From NCBI RefSeq assembly GCF_005434945.1, contig NZ_SKCH01000002.1, forward strand, positions 62,001-126,000: DNA of 64,000 nt. Direction: 5' to 3'. A program made the translations under genes and the position numbers. Source of the stretch: Prescottella subtropica (lineage in GTDB: Bacteria > Actinomycetota > Actinomycetes > Mycobacteriales > Mycobacteriaceae). How positions within the stretch are numbered: position 1 is the stretch's first letter; each line of letters begins with the position of its first letter. Under the pieces are notes generated by a model. That model made no database searches. It saw only the letters and a list, made by a program, of their open reading frames with translations, and was not told the DNA's origin. Positions 52,939 to 61,217 of this stretch are shown here, in pieces.

Positions 52939-54096
52939 ATGTCTGTTGCGCCCCTGTCTTTCCACTGGTTCCTGCCCACCTCCGGTGACAGCCGCTCGAT
53001 CGTCGGCGGCGGCCACGGCGCCGACCTGCGGGCGTCGGCCGCCGACCGGCCCGCGACCCTCGCGTACCTCGGCCAGATCGCCCGGTCCGCGGAACAACTC
53101 GGCTTCGAGGGCGCGTTGACGCCGGCCGGACTGCAGTGCGTCGACCCGTGGGTCACCACCGCGATGCTCGCCGCCACCACCGAACGGCTCAAGTTTCTGG
53201 TCGCGTTCCGGCCGGACGCACTCTCCCCGACGCTCGCCGCGCAGATGGCGACCGCCTACCAGCAGCATTCGAACGGCCGACTACTGATCAACGTCGTGAC
53301 CGGTGGAGAGAGCGTCGAGCAGCGCGCGTACGGCGACTTCCTCGACAAGGACGAACGCTACCGCCGCACCGACGAGTTCCTGTCGGTGGTGCGTGGACTG
53401 TGGCGAGGTGAACGAGTCGACCTCCACGGCAAGCACATTCGAGTCGAAGGGGCGCGGCTCGACGAGGTGCCCGAGACGGCACCGACGGTGTACTTCGGCG
53501 GCTCGTCGGCGGCTGCGCTGCCGGTCGCGGGACGGCACGCTGACGTGTACCTCACGTGGGGGGAACCGCCGGCGGCGGTGGCCGCCAAGATCGCCCGGGT
53601 ACGGGCCGCGGCCGCCGAACACGGCCGCACCCTCCGCTTCGGGGTGCGTCTGCACGTGATCAGTCGGGACACGTCGGCGCAGGCGTGGGCGCAGGCACAG
53701 GCACTGCAGGACGAGATGGATCCCGCCGACGTCGCCCGCGCGCAGGCCGGGATGGCGTCCAGCGAAGCCGAGGGGCAGCGGCTGATGCGGGAGCTGCACG
53801 GCGGCACGGCTTCCGGCGACGCCCGCGCCCTCGAGATCCACCCCGGCCTGTGGAGCGGTGTCGGCCTGGTCCGGGGCGGTGCCGGCACCGCACTGGTCGG
53901 CAGCCACGCCGAGGTCGCGGCCCTCGTCGAGGAGTACCGCGCTGCGGGCGTCGACGAGTTCGTGCTGTCGGGTGCCCCGCACCTCGAGGAGGCCTACTGG
54001 TTCGGGGAGGGCGTGCTCCCGATCCTGCAGCGCCGGGGACTGTGGGCGCACCCCGCCGCGGCACCGGCAGTGTGGCCGGTGCGCGCGGCGTCGTAG
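52939..54096 (+). CDS. LLM-class FMNH2-dependent alkanesulfonate monooxygenase (SsuD-like)
   Basis: 385 residues of the SsuD/SfnG luciferase-like group. Landmarks are FHWFLPTSGDSR at the N-terminus, GRLLINVVTGGESVEQRAYGDF and the C-terminal GAPHLEEAYWFGEGVLP. SsuD-type enzymes desulfonate alkanesulfonates to release sulfite for cysteine synthesis, using reduced FMN from a partner reductase, none of which is encoded here. The ATG at 52939 has GAAGG upstream. The preceding Cys-containing leader peptide supports a sulfur-scavenging role. Exact substrate unknown. Confidence 0.85.
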   Translation: MSVAPLSFHWFLPTSGDSRSIVGGGHGADLRASAADRPATLAYLGQIARSAEQLGFEGALTPAGLQCVDPWVTTAMLAATTERLKFLVAFRPDALSPTLAAQMATAYQQHSNGRLLINVVTGGESVEQRAYGDFLDKDERYRRTDEFLSVVRGLWRGERVDLHGKHIRVEGARLDEVPETAPTVYFGGSSAAALPVAGRHADVYLTWGEPPAAVAAKIARVRAAAAEHGRTLRFGVRLHVISRDTSAQAWAQAQALQDEMDPADVARAQAGMASSEAEGQRLMRELHGGTASGDARALEIHPGLWSGVGLVRGGAGTALVGSHAEVAALVEEYRAAGVDEFVLSGAPHLEEAYWFGEGVLPILQRRGLWAHPAAAPAVWPVRAAS

Positions 54097-54100
54097 CCCG

Positions 54101-54736
54101 TCAGCGGGTGCGGTGAGCCCGCACCACGGTGTCGTGGATCGTCACCTCGTGGTCGCCGTGCATCACGGTGCGCGATGTGGCCGTGGCCGTGTCGACGGCC
54201 CACTCGACCGAATCGAGCAGTGCCACAACCTCGTCCGGGGTGAAGAACAGCTCCGGACGGGGTGGTCGAGGGACTTCGGTGTCCAGGTCGGACGGGTGGT
54301 GCCCGACGATCAGCAGCGTGCCGCCCGGCGCGACGAGGTCCGCGAGGCGGGTGAACAGCACCTCGCGCTGCCCGGACGGCAGGTGCACGTACTGCGACGT
54401 CACCAGGTCGTACCGGTCGGCGTCCGGACCCCACGCGAGCAGGTCCGCCGCCTCCCACGTCACCCGGCCGGCCAGGTCGCCGGCCTCGGCGGCGTGTTCG
54501 GCGGCCCGGTCGATCGCCACGCTCGACAGGTCGATGCCGTGCACCGTCCACCCCTGGCGGGCGAGCCAGATCGCGTCGGCGCCCTCACCGCAGCCGACGT
54601 CGAGGGCGGTTCCGGGCGTCAGCCCCGTCGCCTCGGTCACCAGAGTGGAGTTGGGGTTGCCGCTCCACAGGCGGTGGCTCGAGCGGTAGCGCTCGTTCCA
54701 GAACTCGCGGTCGAGGATCTCGGGAAGTTCGGTCAT
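54101..54736 (-). CDS. Class I SAM-dependent methyltransferase
   Basis: 211 residues with SAM motif I ALDVGCGEGADAIWLA, the acidic loop HGIDLSSVAI and a post-motif segment APGGTLLIVGHH. The N-terminus (FWNERYRSSHRLWSGNPN) is that of TehB/thiopurine-methyltransferase-like enzymes that methylate small thiol, selenium or tellurium compounds. The ATG overlaps the flavoprotein stop (ATGA), so the two are coupled. Substrate inferred only. Confidence 0.85.
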   Translation of the reverse strand: MTELPEILDREFWNERYRSSHRLWSGNPNSTLVTEATGLTPGTALDVGCGEGADAIWLARQGWTVHGIDLSSVAIDRAAEHAAEAGDLAGRVTWEAADLLAWGPDADRYDLVTSQYVHLPSGQREVLFTRLADLVAPGGTLLIVGHHPSDLDTEVPRPPRPELFFTPDEVVALLDSVEWAVDTATATSRTVMHGDHEVTIHDTVVRAHRTR

Positions 54737-55710
54737 CAGTTGTATCCCTTCGGGTTCCGGGACCGTAGTGCGGTCACGGCGAGGTCGGTGTCCTCGGCGA
54801 TCAGGTCGCTGTTGATCGCGACGGCGGCCAGTGCGGCGCCGGCAGCAGACCCCATCACCTGCGCCTTGATGTCGGTGACGTTGCCGGCGGCCCACACGCC
54901 GGGCACCTTCGTCGCGCCGAACGCGTCGGTCGGGACGTATCGGCCCCCGGACATCGGTTCGACCTCGGTGTCCAGGCCCAGCGACGTGAGCCCGTCGAGG
55001 TTCGCGACGAACCGCGGTGCCACGACGAGGGCCCGCCGATCGACGACGGTGCCGTCGGCCAGACGCACCCCGGTGAGCCGGTCGTCGGCGACGAGCAGCG
55101 ACGCCACCCGGCCGTCGACGACCCGGACGCTGCGCGCCTCGAGCCGTTCGAGGTCCTCGGCGGACAGTTCGGGTCCGGTGTGCCGCAACAGGATCACGTC
55201 GTCGCTCCACTGCCGGAACATCAGCGCCTGGTGCACCGACATCGGTCCGGTGGCCAGCACGCCGACAGGTGCGTCGGAGATCTCCCAGCCGTGGCAGTAC
55301 GGGCAGTGCAGCACGTCGCGGCCCCAGCGGTCCCGCAGGCCGGGGACGTCGGGGAGTTCGTCGGTCAGGCCGGTCGCGACGAGCACGCGGCGGGCGCGCA
55401 CCGCCCGGTCGCCGGTGAGGGTCACCGTGAATCCGTCGCCGGTGCGGCGGACGTCGGTGGCGGCCGCGTCGACGACGTGCCCGCCGTAGCGGCGCACCTC
55501 GTCGCGGCCGATCGCGGTCAGGTCGGCGGGCGCCAGCCCGTCCCGGGTGAGGAATCCGTGCACACCGGACGCGGGCGCGTTGCGCGGTTCACCCGCGTCG
55601 ATCACCAGCACCGATCGCCGCGACCGGGCCAGCATCAGAGCGCCCTCGAGTCCCGCGGCGCCGCCGCCGATCACCACGACGTCGTAGTTCTCCGACAGTC
55701 GATCGCTCAT
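54736..55710 (-). CDS. Thioredoxin-reductase-like FAD oxidoreductase
   Basis: 324 residues. The FAD-binding VVVIGGGAAGLEGALMLA and a redox CPYC pair (Cys136, Cys139) are clear. The place of the NADPH-binding GxGxxA is taken by VLATGPMSVHQAL, an atypical loop. That loss is seen in the TrxR-like dithiol oxidases of natural-product pathways, which use oxygen instead of NADPH. Coupled to a methyltransferase and divergent from an XRE-cupin regulator. Dithiol oxidation is an inference; a TrxR-like reductase is the alternative. Confidence 0.82.
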   Translation of the reverse strand: MSDRLSENYDVVVIGGGAAGLEGALMLARSRRSVLVIDAGEPRNAPASGVHGFLTRDGLAPADLTAIGRDEVRRYGGHVVDAAATDVRRTGDGFTVTLTGDRAVRARRVLVATGLTDELPDVPGLRDRWGRDVLHCPYCHGWEISDAPVGVLATGPMSVHQALMFRQWSDDVILLRHTGPELSAEDLERLEARSVRVVDGRVASLLVADDRLTGVRLADGTVVDRRALVVAPRFVANLDGLTSLGLDTEVEPMSGGRYVPTDAFGATKVPGVWAAGNVTDIKAQVMGSAAGAALAAVAINSDLIAEDTDLAVTALRSRNPKGYN

Positions 55711-55763
55711 GTGTCGTCCCTTCTCTCGTCCGGCCACCACCCTGCCGACGGTCCGTGGAATCT

Positions 55764-55789
55764 GGCAAGAAATATTGCCGAAGTGGCAA
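55764..55789. promoter_or_regulatory. Triple half-site operator between the flavoprotein and the XRE-cupin regulator
   Basis: GGCAA (55764-55768), TTGCC (55775-55779) and GGCAA (55785-55789) alternate in orientation with 6- and 5-nt spacers, 10 nt before the regulator start. Binding by the adjacent XRE protein, repressing both directions, is inferred. Confidence 0.6.
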
Positions 55790-55798
55790 GCTGGTGTG

Positions 55799-56413
55799 AT
55801 GGACGACGCCGACGACACGAACCGGATCCTGGGTGCGGTCGGGCCGCGACTGCGCGCGCTGCGGCAGCAGCGGGGTGTGACGCTCGCGGACCTGTCCGCC
55901 GACACCGGGATCTCGGTGAGCACGCTGTCCCGGCTCGAATCGGGGCAGCGCAAACCGAACCTGGAGCTGCTGCTGCCGCTCGCGCGGGCCTACGGGGTGC
56001 CGCTCGACGAACTCGTCGGGGCACCGCCGACGGGGGACCCGCGGATCCATCTCGAGCCGATCACCCACGGCGGCCGGACGATCGTGCCGCTCACCCGCCG
56101 GCCCGGCGGCATCCAGGCCTACAAGCAGGTGCTGCCTGGCGTCACACGACCCCAGGAACCGGACCTGCGGGTCCACGAGGGCTACGAGTGGCTGTACGTC
56201 CTGAACGGCCGGCTGCGGCTCGTCCTCGGCGAGCGGGATCTGGTGCTGACACCCGGCGAGGTCGCCGAATTCGACACCCGACTGCCGCACTGGTTCGGTG
56301 CCGCCGGACCCGAACCCGTCGAGTTCCTGGGCCTGTTCGGCACGCAGGGCGAACGCGCCCACATCCGGGTGCGGCCGGCGGGGGAGTCCGGCGGCTCAGG
56401 CCGGCCCGAGTGA
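55799..56413 (+). CDS. XRE-family regulator with C-terminal cupin
   Basis: 204 residues: an XRE helix-turn-helix (about 14-68; LADLSADTGISVSTLSRLES) and a small cupin (about 110-190; HEGYEWLYVLNGRLRLVLGE, then LPHWFGA). Such proteins sense small ligands or metals through the cupin and usually control the neighbouring divergent operon, here the flavoprotein/methyltransferase pair. The ATG at 55799 follows the operator directly, which suggests autoregulation. The 3' end overlaps the convergent repeat-protein gene by 18 nt. Confidence 0.88.
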   Translation: MDDADDTNRILGAVGPRLRALRQQRGVTLADLSADTGISVSTLSRLESGQRKPNLELLLPLARAYGVPLDELVGAPPTGDPRIHLEPITHGGRTIVPLTRRPGGIQAYKQVLPGVTRPQEPDLRVHEGYEWLYVLNGRLRLVLGERDLVLTPGEVAEFDTRLPHWFGAAGPEPVEFLGLFGTQGERAHIRVRPAGESGGSGRPE

Positions 56414-57235
56414 CAGGTCCGGTCCGCGTCCGCCGCTCTTGAGCCAGCGTCCGGGCAGGCGTCCGGCGAGGTCGCCGAGCGGACCGACTGCGGCACTGAG
56501 GATTCCGACGGTGTCCTGCAGCAGGTCGACGCTGTTGCTCAGGCGTTGCAGGTTCGGCGCCACCGCCGTCAGCGTCTCCGACAGGGCCACGATCTGGTCG
56601 AGCGGGCCGCCCTCGGCGATGAGCCGCTCGAACGCGCCGTTCTCGGCGAGCAGGGTGTCGAGGATGCCGTTCTCGGCGAGCGCCTTGTCGACGATGCCGT
56701 CCTTCGCGGTGAGCCGTTCGACGGCCCCGTCCTCCGCGGTGAGCCGCTCGAGGGGGCCGTCCTCTGCGGTGAGCCGGTCGAGCAGACCGCCGGGGGTGAG
56801 CAGGCGTTCGAGCGGGCCGTTCGGGGCGAGGACCCGGTCGAGGGGCCCGTCCTCGGCGAGCACCCGATCCAGCGGGCCGCCCGGCGCGAGGACCCGCTCG
56901 AGCGGGCCGCCGGGCTCGAACAGTCGCTCGAGGGTGCCGCCCTCCGACGTCAGCTTGTCGACGACACCACCCGGTGCCAGCAGCCGGTCCAACGGCCCGC
57001 CCGGGGCGAGTGCCAGGCCGAGTGGGCGGTCGTCGGACGCCATCGCCGCGAGCTGCTGCATCAACTGCAGTGGTCCCCGCGGGTTGGCGAGCGTCGCCGC
57101 ACTCATGCTGGTGACCGCGCTGCTCGACAGCGCCAGCCGGGTCGTCGTCAGCGCGGTCTCGGCGATGCCGAGCGCGGCATCGGTGACGGCGAGGCCGACA
57201 CGGATCGGCGTGGTGATCGCGGACACCAGGTTCAT
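56396..57235 (-). CDS. Decapeptide-repeat protein of unknown function
   Basis: 279 residues. Residues 1-60 are a small amphipathic/hydrophobic head (MNLVSAITTPIRVGLAVTDA). Residues 71-210 are 14 consecutive ten-residue units in perfect register, such as PLDRLLAPGG, PLERVLAPGG, PLERLTAEDG and ILDTLLAENG. The consensus is hydrophobic-Leu-(Asp/Glu)-Arg-(Leu/Val)-(Leu/Thr)-Ala-(Pro/Glu)-x-Gly. A heptad-like helical tail (TLTAVAPNLQRLSNSVDLLQ) ends in a basic stretch. No signal peptide or enzyme motif. I do not recognise the family. The ATG at 57235 is preferred over one nine codons upstream. Confidence 0.75.
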   Translation of the reverse strand: MNLVSAITTPIRVGLAVTDAALGIAETALTTTRLALSSSAVTSMSAATLANPRGPLQLMQQLAAMASDDRPLGLALAPGGPLDRLLAPGGVVDKLTSEGGTLERLFEPGGPLERVLAPGGPLDRVLAEDGPLDRVLAPNGPLERLLTPGGLLDRLTAEDGPLERLTAEDGAVERLTAKDGIVDKALAENGILDTLLAENGAFERLIAEGGPLDQIVALSETLTAVAPNLQRLSNSVDLLQDTVGILSAAVGPLGDLAGRLPGRWLKSGGRGPDLSLGPA

Positions 57236-57292
57236 GCGCTCACTGTAACCCGCACCACACACATAATCGGGGCACCCGGTCGGTGGGCGAGG

Positions 57293-57607
57293 TCAGTGCA
57301 ACGCCTTGAGCCCGATCACGCAGCCGACGATGCCGAGGATCAGTGCGATCTTCACGATCGACGCCGACTCGGTGCCGGTGAGCATCGCGAAGGCGACCGT
57401 CAGGGATGCGCCGATCCCGACCCACACCGCGTACGACGTTCCGGTCGGCAGGGTGCGCATCGCGTACGCGAGCCCGGCCATGCTCAGCAGCAGGCCGACA
57501 CCGAACACGATCGAGGGGGCGAGGCGGGTGAATCCGGCGGACCGGCCGAGGGCGGTGGCCCACACGGCCTCGAGGATGCCGGACAGGACGAGAACGATCC
57601 AGGCCAT
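57293..57607 (-). CDS. SMR-family transporter (SugE/EmrE-like)
   Basis: 104 residues with four helices, essential Glu13 in GILEAVWATAL and the helix-3 signature GTSYAVWVGIGA. The ILEAVWA start is typical of the SugE/Gdx branch, which exports guanidinium or quaternary cations. It stands alone, unlike the paired SMR genes at 46005-46702. Its 5' leader can form a long stem, but no recognised guanidine riboswitch motif was found. Confidence 0.85.
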   Translation of the reverse strand: MAWIVLVLSGILEAVWATALGRSAGFTRLAPSIVFGVGLLLSMAGLAYAMRTLPTGTSYAVWVGIGASLTVAFAMLTGTESASIVKIALILGIVGCVIGLKALH

Positions 57608-57710
57608 GACGAGTCAACTCCCACAGCACCGTCTTGTCGCTGGCCGGGTACGGTGCGCTCGTCCGGGTGTCGATCGACTGGCACGAGCGTACCCGAATCG
57701 GGATTCACAG

Positions 57711-57732
57711 AAACCTCCCAGGAAACCCCCAG
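57711..57732. promoter_or_regulatory. Direct repeat upstream of the OmpR-type regulator
   Basis: AAACCTCCCAG followed after one base by AAACCCCCAG, about 34 nt before the regulator GTG. Tandem half-sites about one helical turn apart are the usual binding mode of OmpR/PhoB response regulators, so this may be an autoregulatory site. Confidence 0.45.
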
Positions 57733-57765
57733 CTCGGGGCCAGGCCGGTGGAAGACTCTGGTGGG

Positions 57766-58467
57766 GTGAACGACATACCGCAGGCCCGGATCCTCATCGT
57801 CGACGACGAACCGACACTCGTCGAACTGCTGTCGGTGAGTCTGCGTTTCCAGGGATTCGCGGTCGAGACCGCCGCGGACGGCGCGGAGGGACTCGACAAG
57901 GCGCGCTCGTTCCGCCCCGACGCGTTGATCCTCGACGTCATGATGCCGGGCATGGACGGGTTCGGGATGCTGCGTCGACTGCGCGCCGACGGGGTCACCG
58001 CACCGGTGCTGTTCCTCACCGCGCGAGATGCGGTGGAGGACAAGGTGGCCGGGCTGACCATCGGCGCCGACGACTACGTCACCAAGCCGTTCAGCCTCGA
58101 GGAGGTGGTCGCCCGGCTGCGGGTGATCCTGCGGCGCGTCGGCCACGGCGAGGCGGACGGGCAGCCGTCGCGCGTGCGGTTCGCGGACATCGAACTCGAC
58201 GACGACACCCGCGAGGTGTGGAAGGCCGGCGAGCCGGTGTCGTTGTCGCCCACCGAATTCACGCTGCTGCGGTATTTCGTGGTCAATGCGGGCACCGTGC
58301 TGAGCAAGCCCCGCATCCTCGACCACGTGTGGCGCTACGACTTCGGTGGCGAGGTCGGCGTCGTCGAGTCGTACGTCTCCTATCTGCGTCGCAAGGTCGA
58401 CACCACCGAACCCCGGCTGATCCACACGCTGCGCGGCGTCGGCTACGTGATGCGCGAACCCCGGTAG
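57766..58467 (+). CDS. OmpR/PhoB-type response regulator
   Basis: 233 residues: receiver with Asp57 (LILDVMMPGMDG) and acidic DD at 13-14, then a winged-helix DNA-binding domain (LSPTEFTLLRYFVVNAG ... YVSYLRRKVD ... RGVGYVMRE). The GTG at 57766 gives normal family length; the longer frame upstream covers the promoter. It is followed 10 nt later by its kinase gene. Overall similarity is to the TrcR/PrrA-like actinobacterial regulators, but the exact orthologue is unclear. Confidence 0.92.
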   Translation: MNDIPQARILIVDDEPTLVELLSVSLRFQGFAVETAADGAEGLDKARSFRPDALILDVMMPGMDGFGMLRRLRADGVTAPVLFLTARDAVEDKVAGLTIGADDYVTKPFSLEEVVARLRVILRRVGHGEADGQPSRVRFADIELDDDTREVWKAGEPVSLSPTEFTLLRYFVVNAGTVLSKPRILDHVWRYDFGGEVGVVESYVSYLRRKVDTTEPRLIHTLRGVGYVMREPR

Positions 58468-58477
58468 GGCATCCGCG

Positions 58478-59884
58478 ATGACTCGTCTGCGCACACTGCC
58501 GTTGCGGATCACGCTCGTCGCCGCGCTGCTCCTGCTGGCCGTGGTCGGACTGCTGGCCTCCGGGATCGCCGTGACGTCGGCGATGGAACGCTCGCTGCTG
58601 GACCGGACGGATCGGCAGTTGGCGGACGCCGCGCACGGGTGGGCCAAACCGCAGGACCCGCGCACCGCGCCACCGTTGACGGCCCCCGGACCGAACCGGC
58701 CGCCCAGCCCGTTCTACGTGCGGATCACGGATCCGGACGGTGCGCTGCGAATCCAGGTGTACGACGAAAAAGGTGATGCGGCACCGGAAATCGTGTCGGA
58801 ACCCGGACCGGTCACGGTGGGATCCGTCGGCGGGGACGGGCCGCGATGGCGCGAACTGACGGTCGCCACGCCGGCCGGTACGACGACGGTCGCGGTCCGG
58901 CTCACCGACATCGACGAGACGGTGGGCCGACTCGTCGTGCTGCAGATCGTGATCGGGTCGGTGGTGCTCGTCGCCCTCGGCTTCGGCACCTACCTCGTGG
59001 TGCGACGCAGCCTGCGTCCGCTGCGGGAGGTGGAGGAGACCGCCGCGGCGATCGCGGCCGGCGACCTGCACCGGCGGGTACCCGAACGTGACCAGCGCAC
59101 CGAGGTAGGACGGCTGTCGTCCGCGCTCAACGGGATGCTCGCGCAGATCCAGGCCGCGTTCGCGGCGACGGCCGCATCGGAGGAGTCGGCGCGCCGGTCC
59201 GAGGAACGTATGCGCCGCTTCGTCGCCGACGCCGGCCACGAACTGCGCACCCCGCTCGCGACGATCCGCGGGTTCGCGGAACTGTACCGGCAGGGGGCGT
59301 CCACCGACACCGACATGGTGGTGCGCCGGATCGAGGACCAGGCCACCCGGATGGGGCTGCTCGTCGAAGACCTGTTGCTGCTCGCCCGGATGGACGCGCA
59401 GCGGCCGCTCGATCGGGTGCCCGTCGATCTGCTGGCGATCGCGGTCGACGCCGTCCACGACGCCCGCGCCCTGGCCCCGCACCGGCGAATCATGGTGGAG
59501 TTCCTGCCCGATTCGGATCCCGCCGATGTGATCGGGGACGATGCCCGGCTGCGGCAGGTGGTCGGCAACCTGATCGGGAACGCGCTCGAGCACACCCCAC
59601 CGGATGCGGAGGTGACGGTGCGGGTGGGTACCGACGGCGCGGACGCCGTCCTCGACGTCGCCGACACCGGTCCGGGACTCGGTGCCGACGACGCGGCCCG
59701 CGTGTTCGAACGCTTCTACCGCACCGACGACTCCCGCACCCGCGCGAGCGGTGGGTCCGGCCTGGGGTTGTCGATCGTGTCGGCCATCGTCGCGGGCCAC
59801 CACGGCACCGTCACCGTCGACAGCGCACCCGGAGCGGGTGCGACGTTCCGGGTGCGACTGCCGCGTACGGGACCGGTCGGGTGA
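58478..59884 (+). CDS. Sensor histidine kinase with HAMP domain
   Basis: 468 residues: transmembrane helices at about 11-36 and 152-176, an extracellular sensing loop between them with a proline-rich stretch (60-80), HAMP (about 177-230), HisKA with His254 in DAGHELRTPLATIRGFAELY, and HATPase with NLIGNALEH, DTGPGLG and GSGLGLSIV boxes. Forms a pair with the preceding regulator. Signal unknown. Confidence 0.93.
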   Translation: MTRLRTLPLRITLVAALLLLAVVGLLASGIAVTSAMERSLLDRTDRQLADAAHGWAKPQDPRTAPPLTAPGPNRPPSPFYVRITDPDGALRIQVYDEKGDAAPEIVSEPGPVTVGSVGGDGPRWRELTVATPAGTTTVAVRLTDIDETVGRLVVLQIVIGSVVLVALGFGTYLVVRRSLRPLREVEETAAAIAAGDLHRRVPERDQRTEVGRLSSALNGMLAQIQAAFAATAASEESARRSEERMRRFVADAGHELRTPLATIRGFAELYRQGASTDTDMVVRRIEDQATRMGLLVEDLLLLARMDAQRPLDRVPVDLLAIAVDAVHDARALAPHRRIMVEFLPDSDPADVIGDDARLRQVVGNLIGNALEHTPPDAEVTVRVGTDGADAVLDVADTGPGLGADDAARVFERFYRTDDSRTRASGGSGLGLSIVSAIVAGHHGTVTVDSAPGAGATFRVRLPRTGPVG

Positions 59885-59890
59885 CGCCGG

Positions 59891-60316
59891 TCAGGCGGGG
59901 ACGAACTCGCCGTGGCCGAGATCCCGCAGCGCGGTCTTGATCTTGTCGGCGGCCTCGTCCATCGACTCCGGCGACGGGGTCGGGTCCGCCTTCGAGACGT
60001 CGAAGTTGCCCATGCTGTAGGCGGGGAACACGTGCATGTGCAGGTGCGGCACCTCGAGGCCCGCGATCAGGAACCCGGCGCGCGGCGCGTCGAACGCCTG
60101 CCGGACGGCCCGCGCGATCGTCCGGGACACCGCGGTGCACTTGTCGAACAGTCGATCGTCCACGTCCTGCCACTGGTCGACCTCCTGCCGCGGGACCACG
60201 AGGGTGTGGCCCTGGGTCAGGGGAGCGATGGTCAGGAAGGCGACGACGTCGTCGTCCTCCCAGACGAAGCGTCCCGGCAGGTCACCGGCGATGATGGCGC
60301 TGAACACTGAAGGCAT
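59891..60316 (-). CDS. HIT-family nucleotide hydrolase/transferase
   Basis: 141 residues with the histidine triad HLHMHVFP (His91, His93, His95) and the N-terminal [20 protein letters not shown] of the Hint branch. Probably a phosphoramidase or nucleotide hydrolase acting on adenosine derivatives. The ATG at 60316 starts at the conserved MPSVF; the longer frame is arginine-rich and non-homologous. It converges on the histidine kinase gene with only 6 nt between stops. Confidence 0.9.
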   Translation of the reverse strand: MPSVFSAIIAGDLPGRFVWEDDDVVAFLTIAPLTQGHTLVVPRQEVDQWQDVDDRLFDKCTAVSRTIARAVRQAFDAPRAGFLIAGLEVPHLHMHVFPAYSMGNFDVSKADPTPSPESMDEAADKIKTALRDLGHGEFVPA

Positions 60317-60500
60317 ACCGCGAGGATAGGTGGCTCGTCGGCTCCGGTGGGGCCCGGCGTGACGGCCGGACATCGGAGGTGTGCGCGGTCCCCGCGGAAA
60401 ATCACGGATCGGAGGACAGGGGCGCTTCTTTCGGTAACACTGGGTGACGATCGCCACATTCGGTCGGGGGGACCACTACTACCACCCAGGGAAGTGTGCT

Positions 60501-61163
60501 GTGTCCGTAATTTCTTCGCGTCGTGTTCGTGTCCTCGTGTCGTCCGCCGCCGCGGCCGCGGTGATGGGCCTGGCCCTGCCCGGTCCGGCGCACGCCGAAT
60601 CGTCGCTCGACGTCGTCGACGCCCTGTCGCCGACCACGCTCGTCAACGGGGTGCTCTCGATGGTCGGCGGCTGCCAGACCGCGAGCCGTGACCTGATCGT
60701 CTCGTGCACGAAACTCGAGACGCTCACGTCCCAGGTCCCGGTGATGCTCGCCCTCAACCCGTTCACCACCAACATCGTCGTCCTCGGGGCCGGCCTGTTC
60801 CCCGACGGCACCATGCGACCCGTCCTCGAATCCCGGCTGGAGGCGGCACTGCAACTGGCACAACGTTTTCCGATCACACCGATCGTCGTCTCCGGTGGGG
60901 TGCCGCAGTCCGGGGTCACCGAGGCCCGCGCCATGCGACAGTGGCTCGAGGCCCACGGTGTCCCCGGTATCCGGATCACCGAGGAAGGGACGTCACGATC
61001 CACCGTCGAGAACGCGGCCAACACCAGCACGATCCTCGAGCAGCGCGGCGCGACCGGCGCCGTCGTCGTCACCAGCCCCGACCACCTGCAGCGGGCCATG
61101 GTCGACTTCCGGGTCGCGCTCGGCGGAAACATGCCCATCGCCGGTGTCGTCGCCCCGTACTGA
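60501..61163 (+). CDS. Secreted DUF218 (ElyC/SanA/YdcF) family protein
   Basis: 220 residues with a Sec signal peptide (VLVSSAAAAAVMGLALPGPAHA). The DUF218 fold follows: NIVVLGAGLFPDG, TPIVVSGGVPQSGVTEARAM, EGTSRSTVENAANT and VVTSPDHLQRA. Relatives are linked to cell-envelope integrity, and the biochemical activity is not settled. The GTG at 60501 has AGGGA upstream and places the signal peptide correctly. A Cys pair (GGCQTASRDLIVSCTK) may form a disulfide. Confidence 0.85.
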   Translation: MSVISSRRVRVLVSSAAAAAVMGLALPGPAHAESSLDVVDALSPTTLVNGVLSMVGGCQTASRDLIVSCTKLETLTSQVPVMLALNPFTTNIVVLGAGLFPDGTMRPVLESRLEAALQLAQRFPITPIVVSGGVPQSGVTEARAMRQWLEAHGVPGIRITEEGTSRSTVENAANTSTILEQRGATGAVVVTSPDHLQRAMVDFRVALGGNMPIAGVVAPY

Positions 61164-61204
61164 CGTGGGGTGAGGGGGTGGTCGAGGCGGGGGCCTCCGG
61201 GCCG

Positions 61205-61210
61205 TAGGCT
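61205..61210 (+). promoter_or_regulatory. Candidate -10 element of a leaderless purD transcript
   Basis: TAGGCT ends 7 nt before the purD GTG at 61218, and no ribosome site intervenes. Transcription would start at or next to the start codon, as for many actinobacterial leaderless mRNAs. Confidence 0.6.
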
Positions 61211-61217
61211 GACACCC

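Noticed and set aside
56606-57025. 30-bp periodicity considered as a CRISPR or tandem DNA repeat
   Set aside because: Units are adjacent without spacers and vary at synonymous and conservative positions; the periodicity follows the decapeptide coding pattern.
57608-57765. Possible guanidine riboswitch before the SugE-like SMR gene
   Set aside because: A long imperfect stem can form, but the conserved guanidine-I blocks and paired ACGR hairpins of guanidine-II are not found. Covariation-model search would decide.
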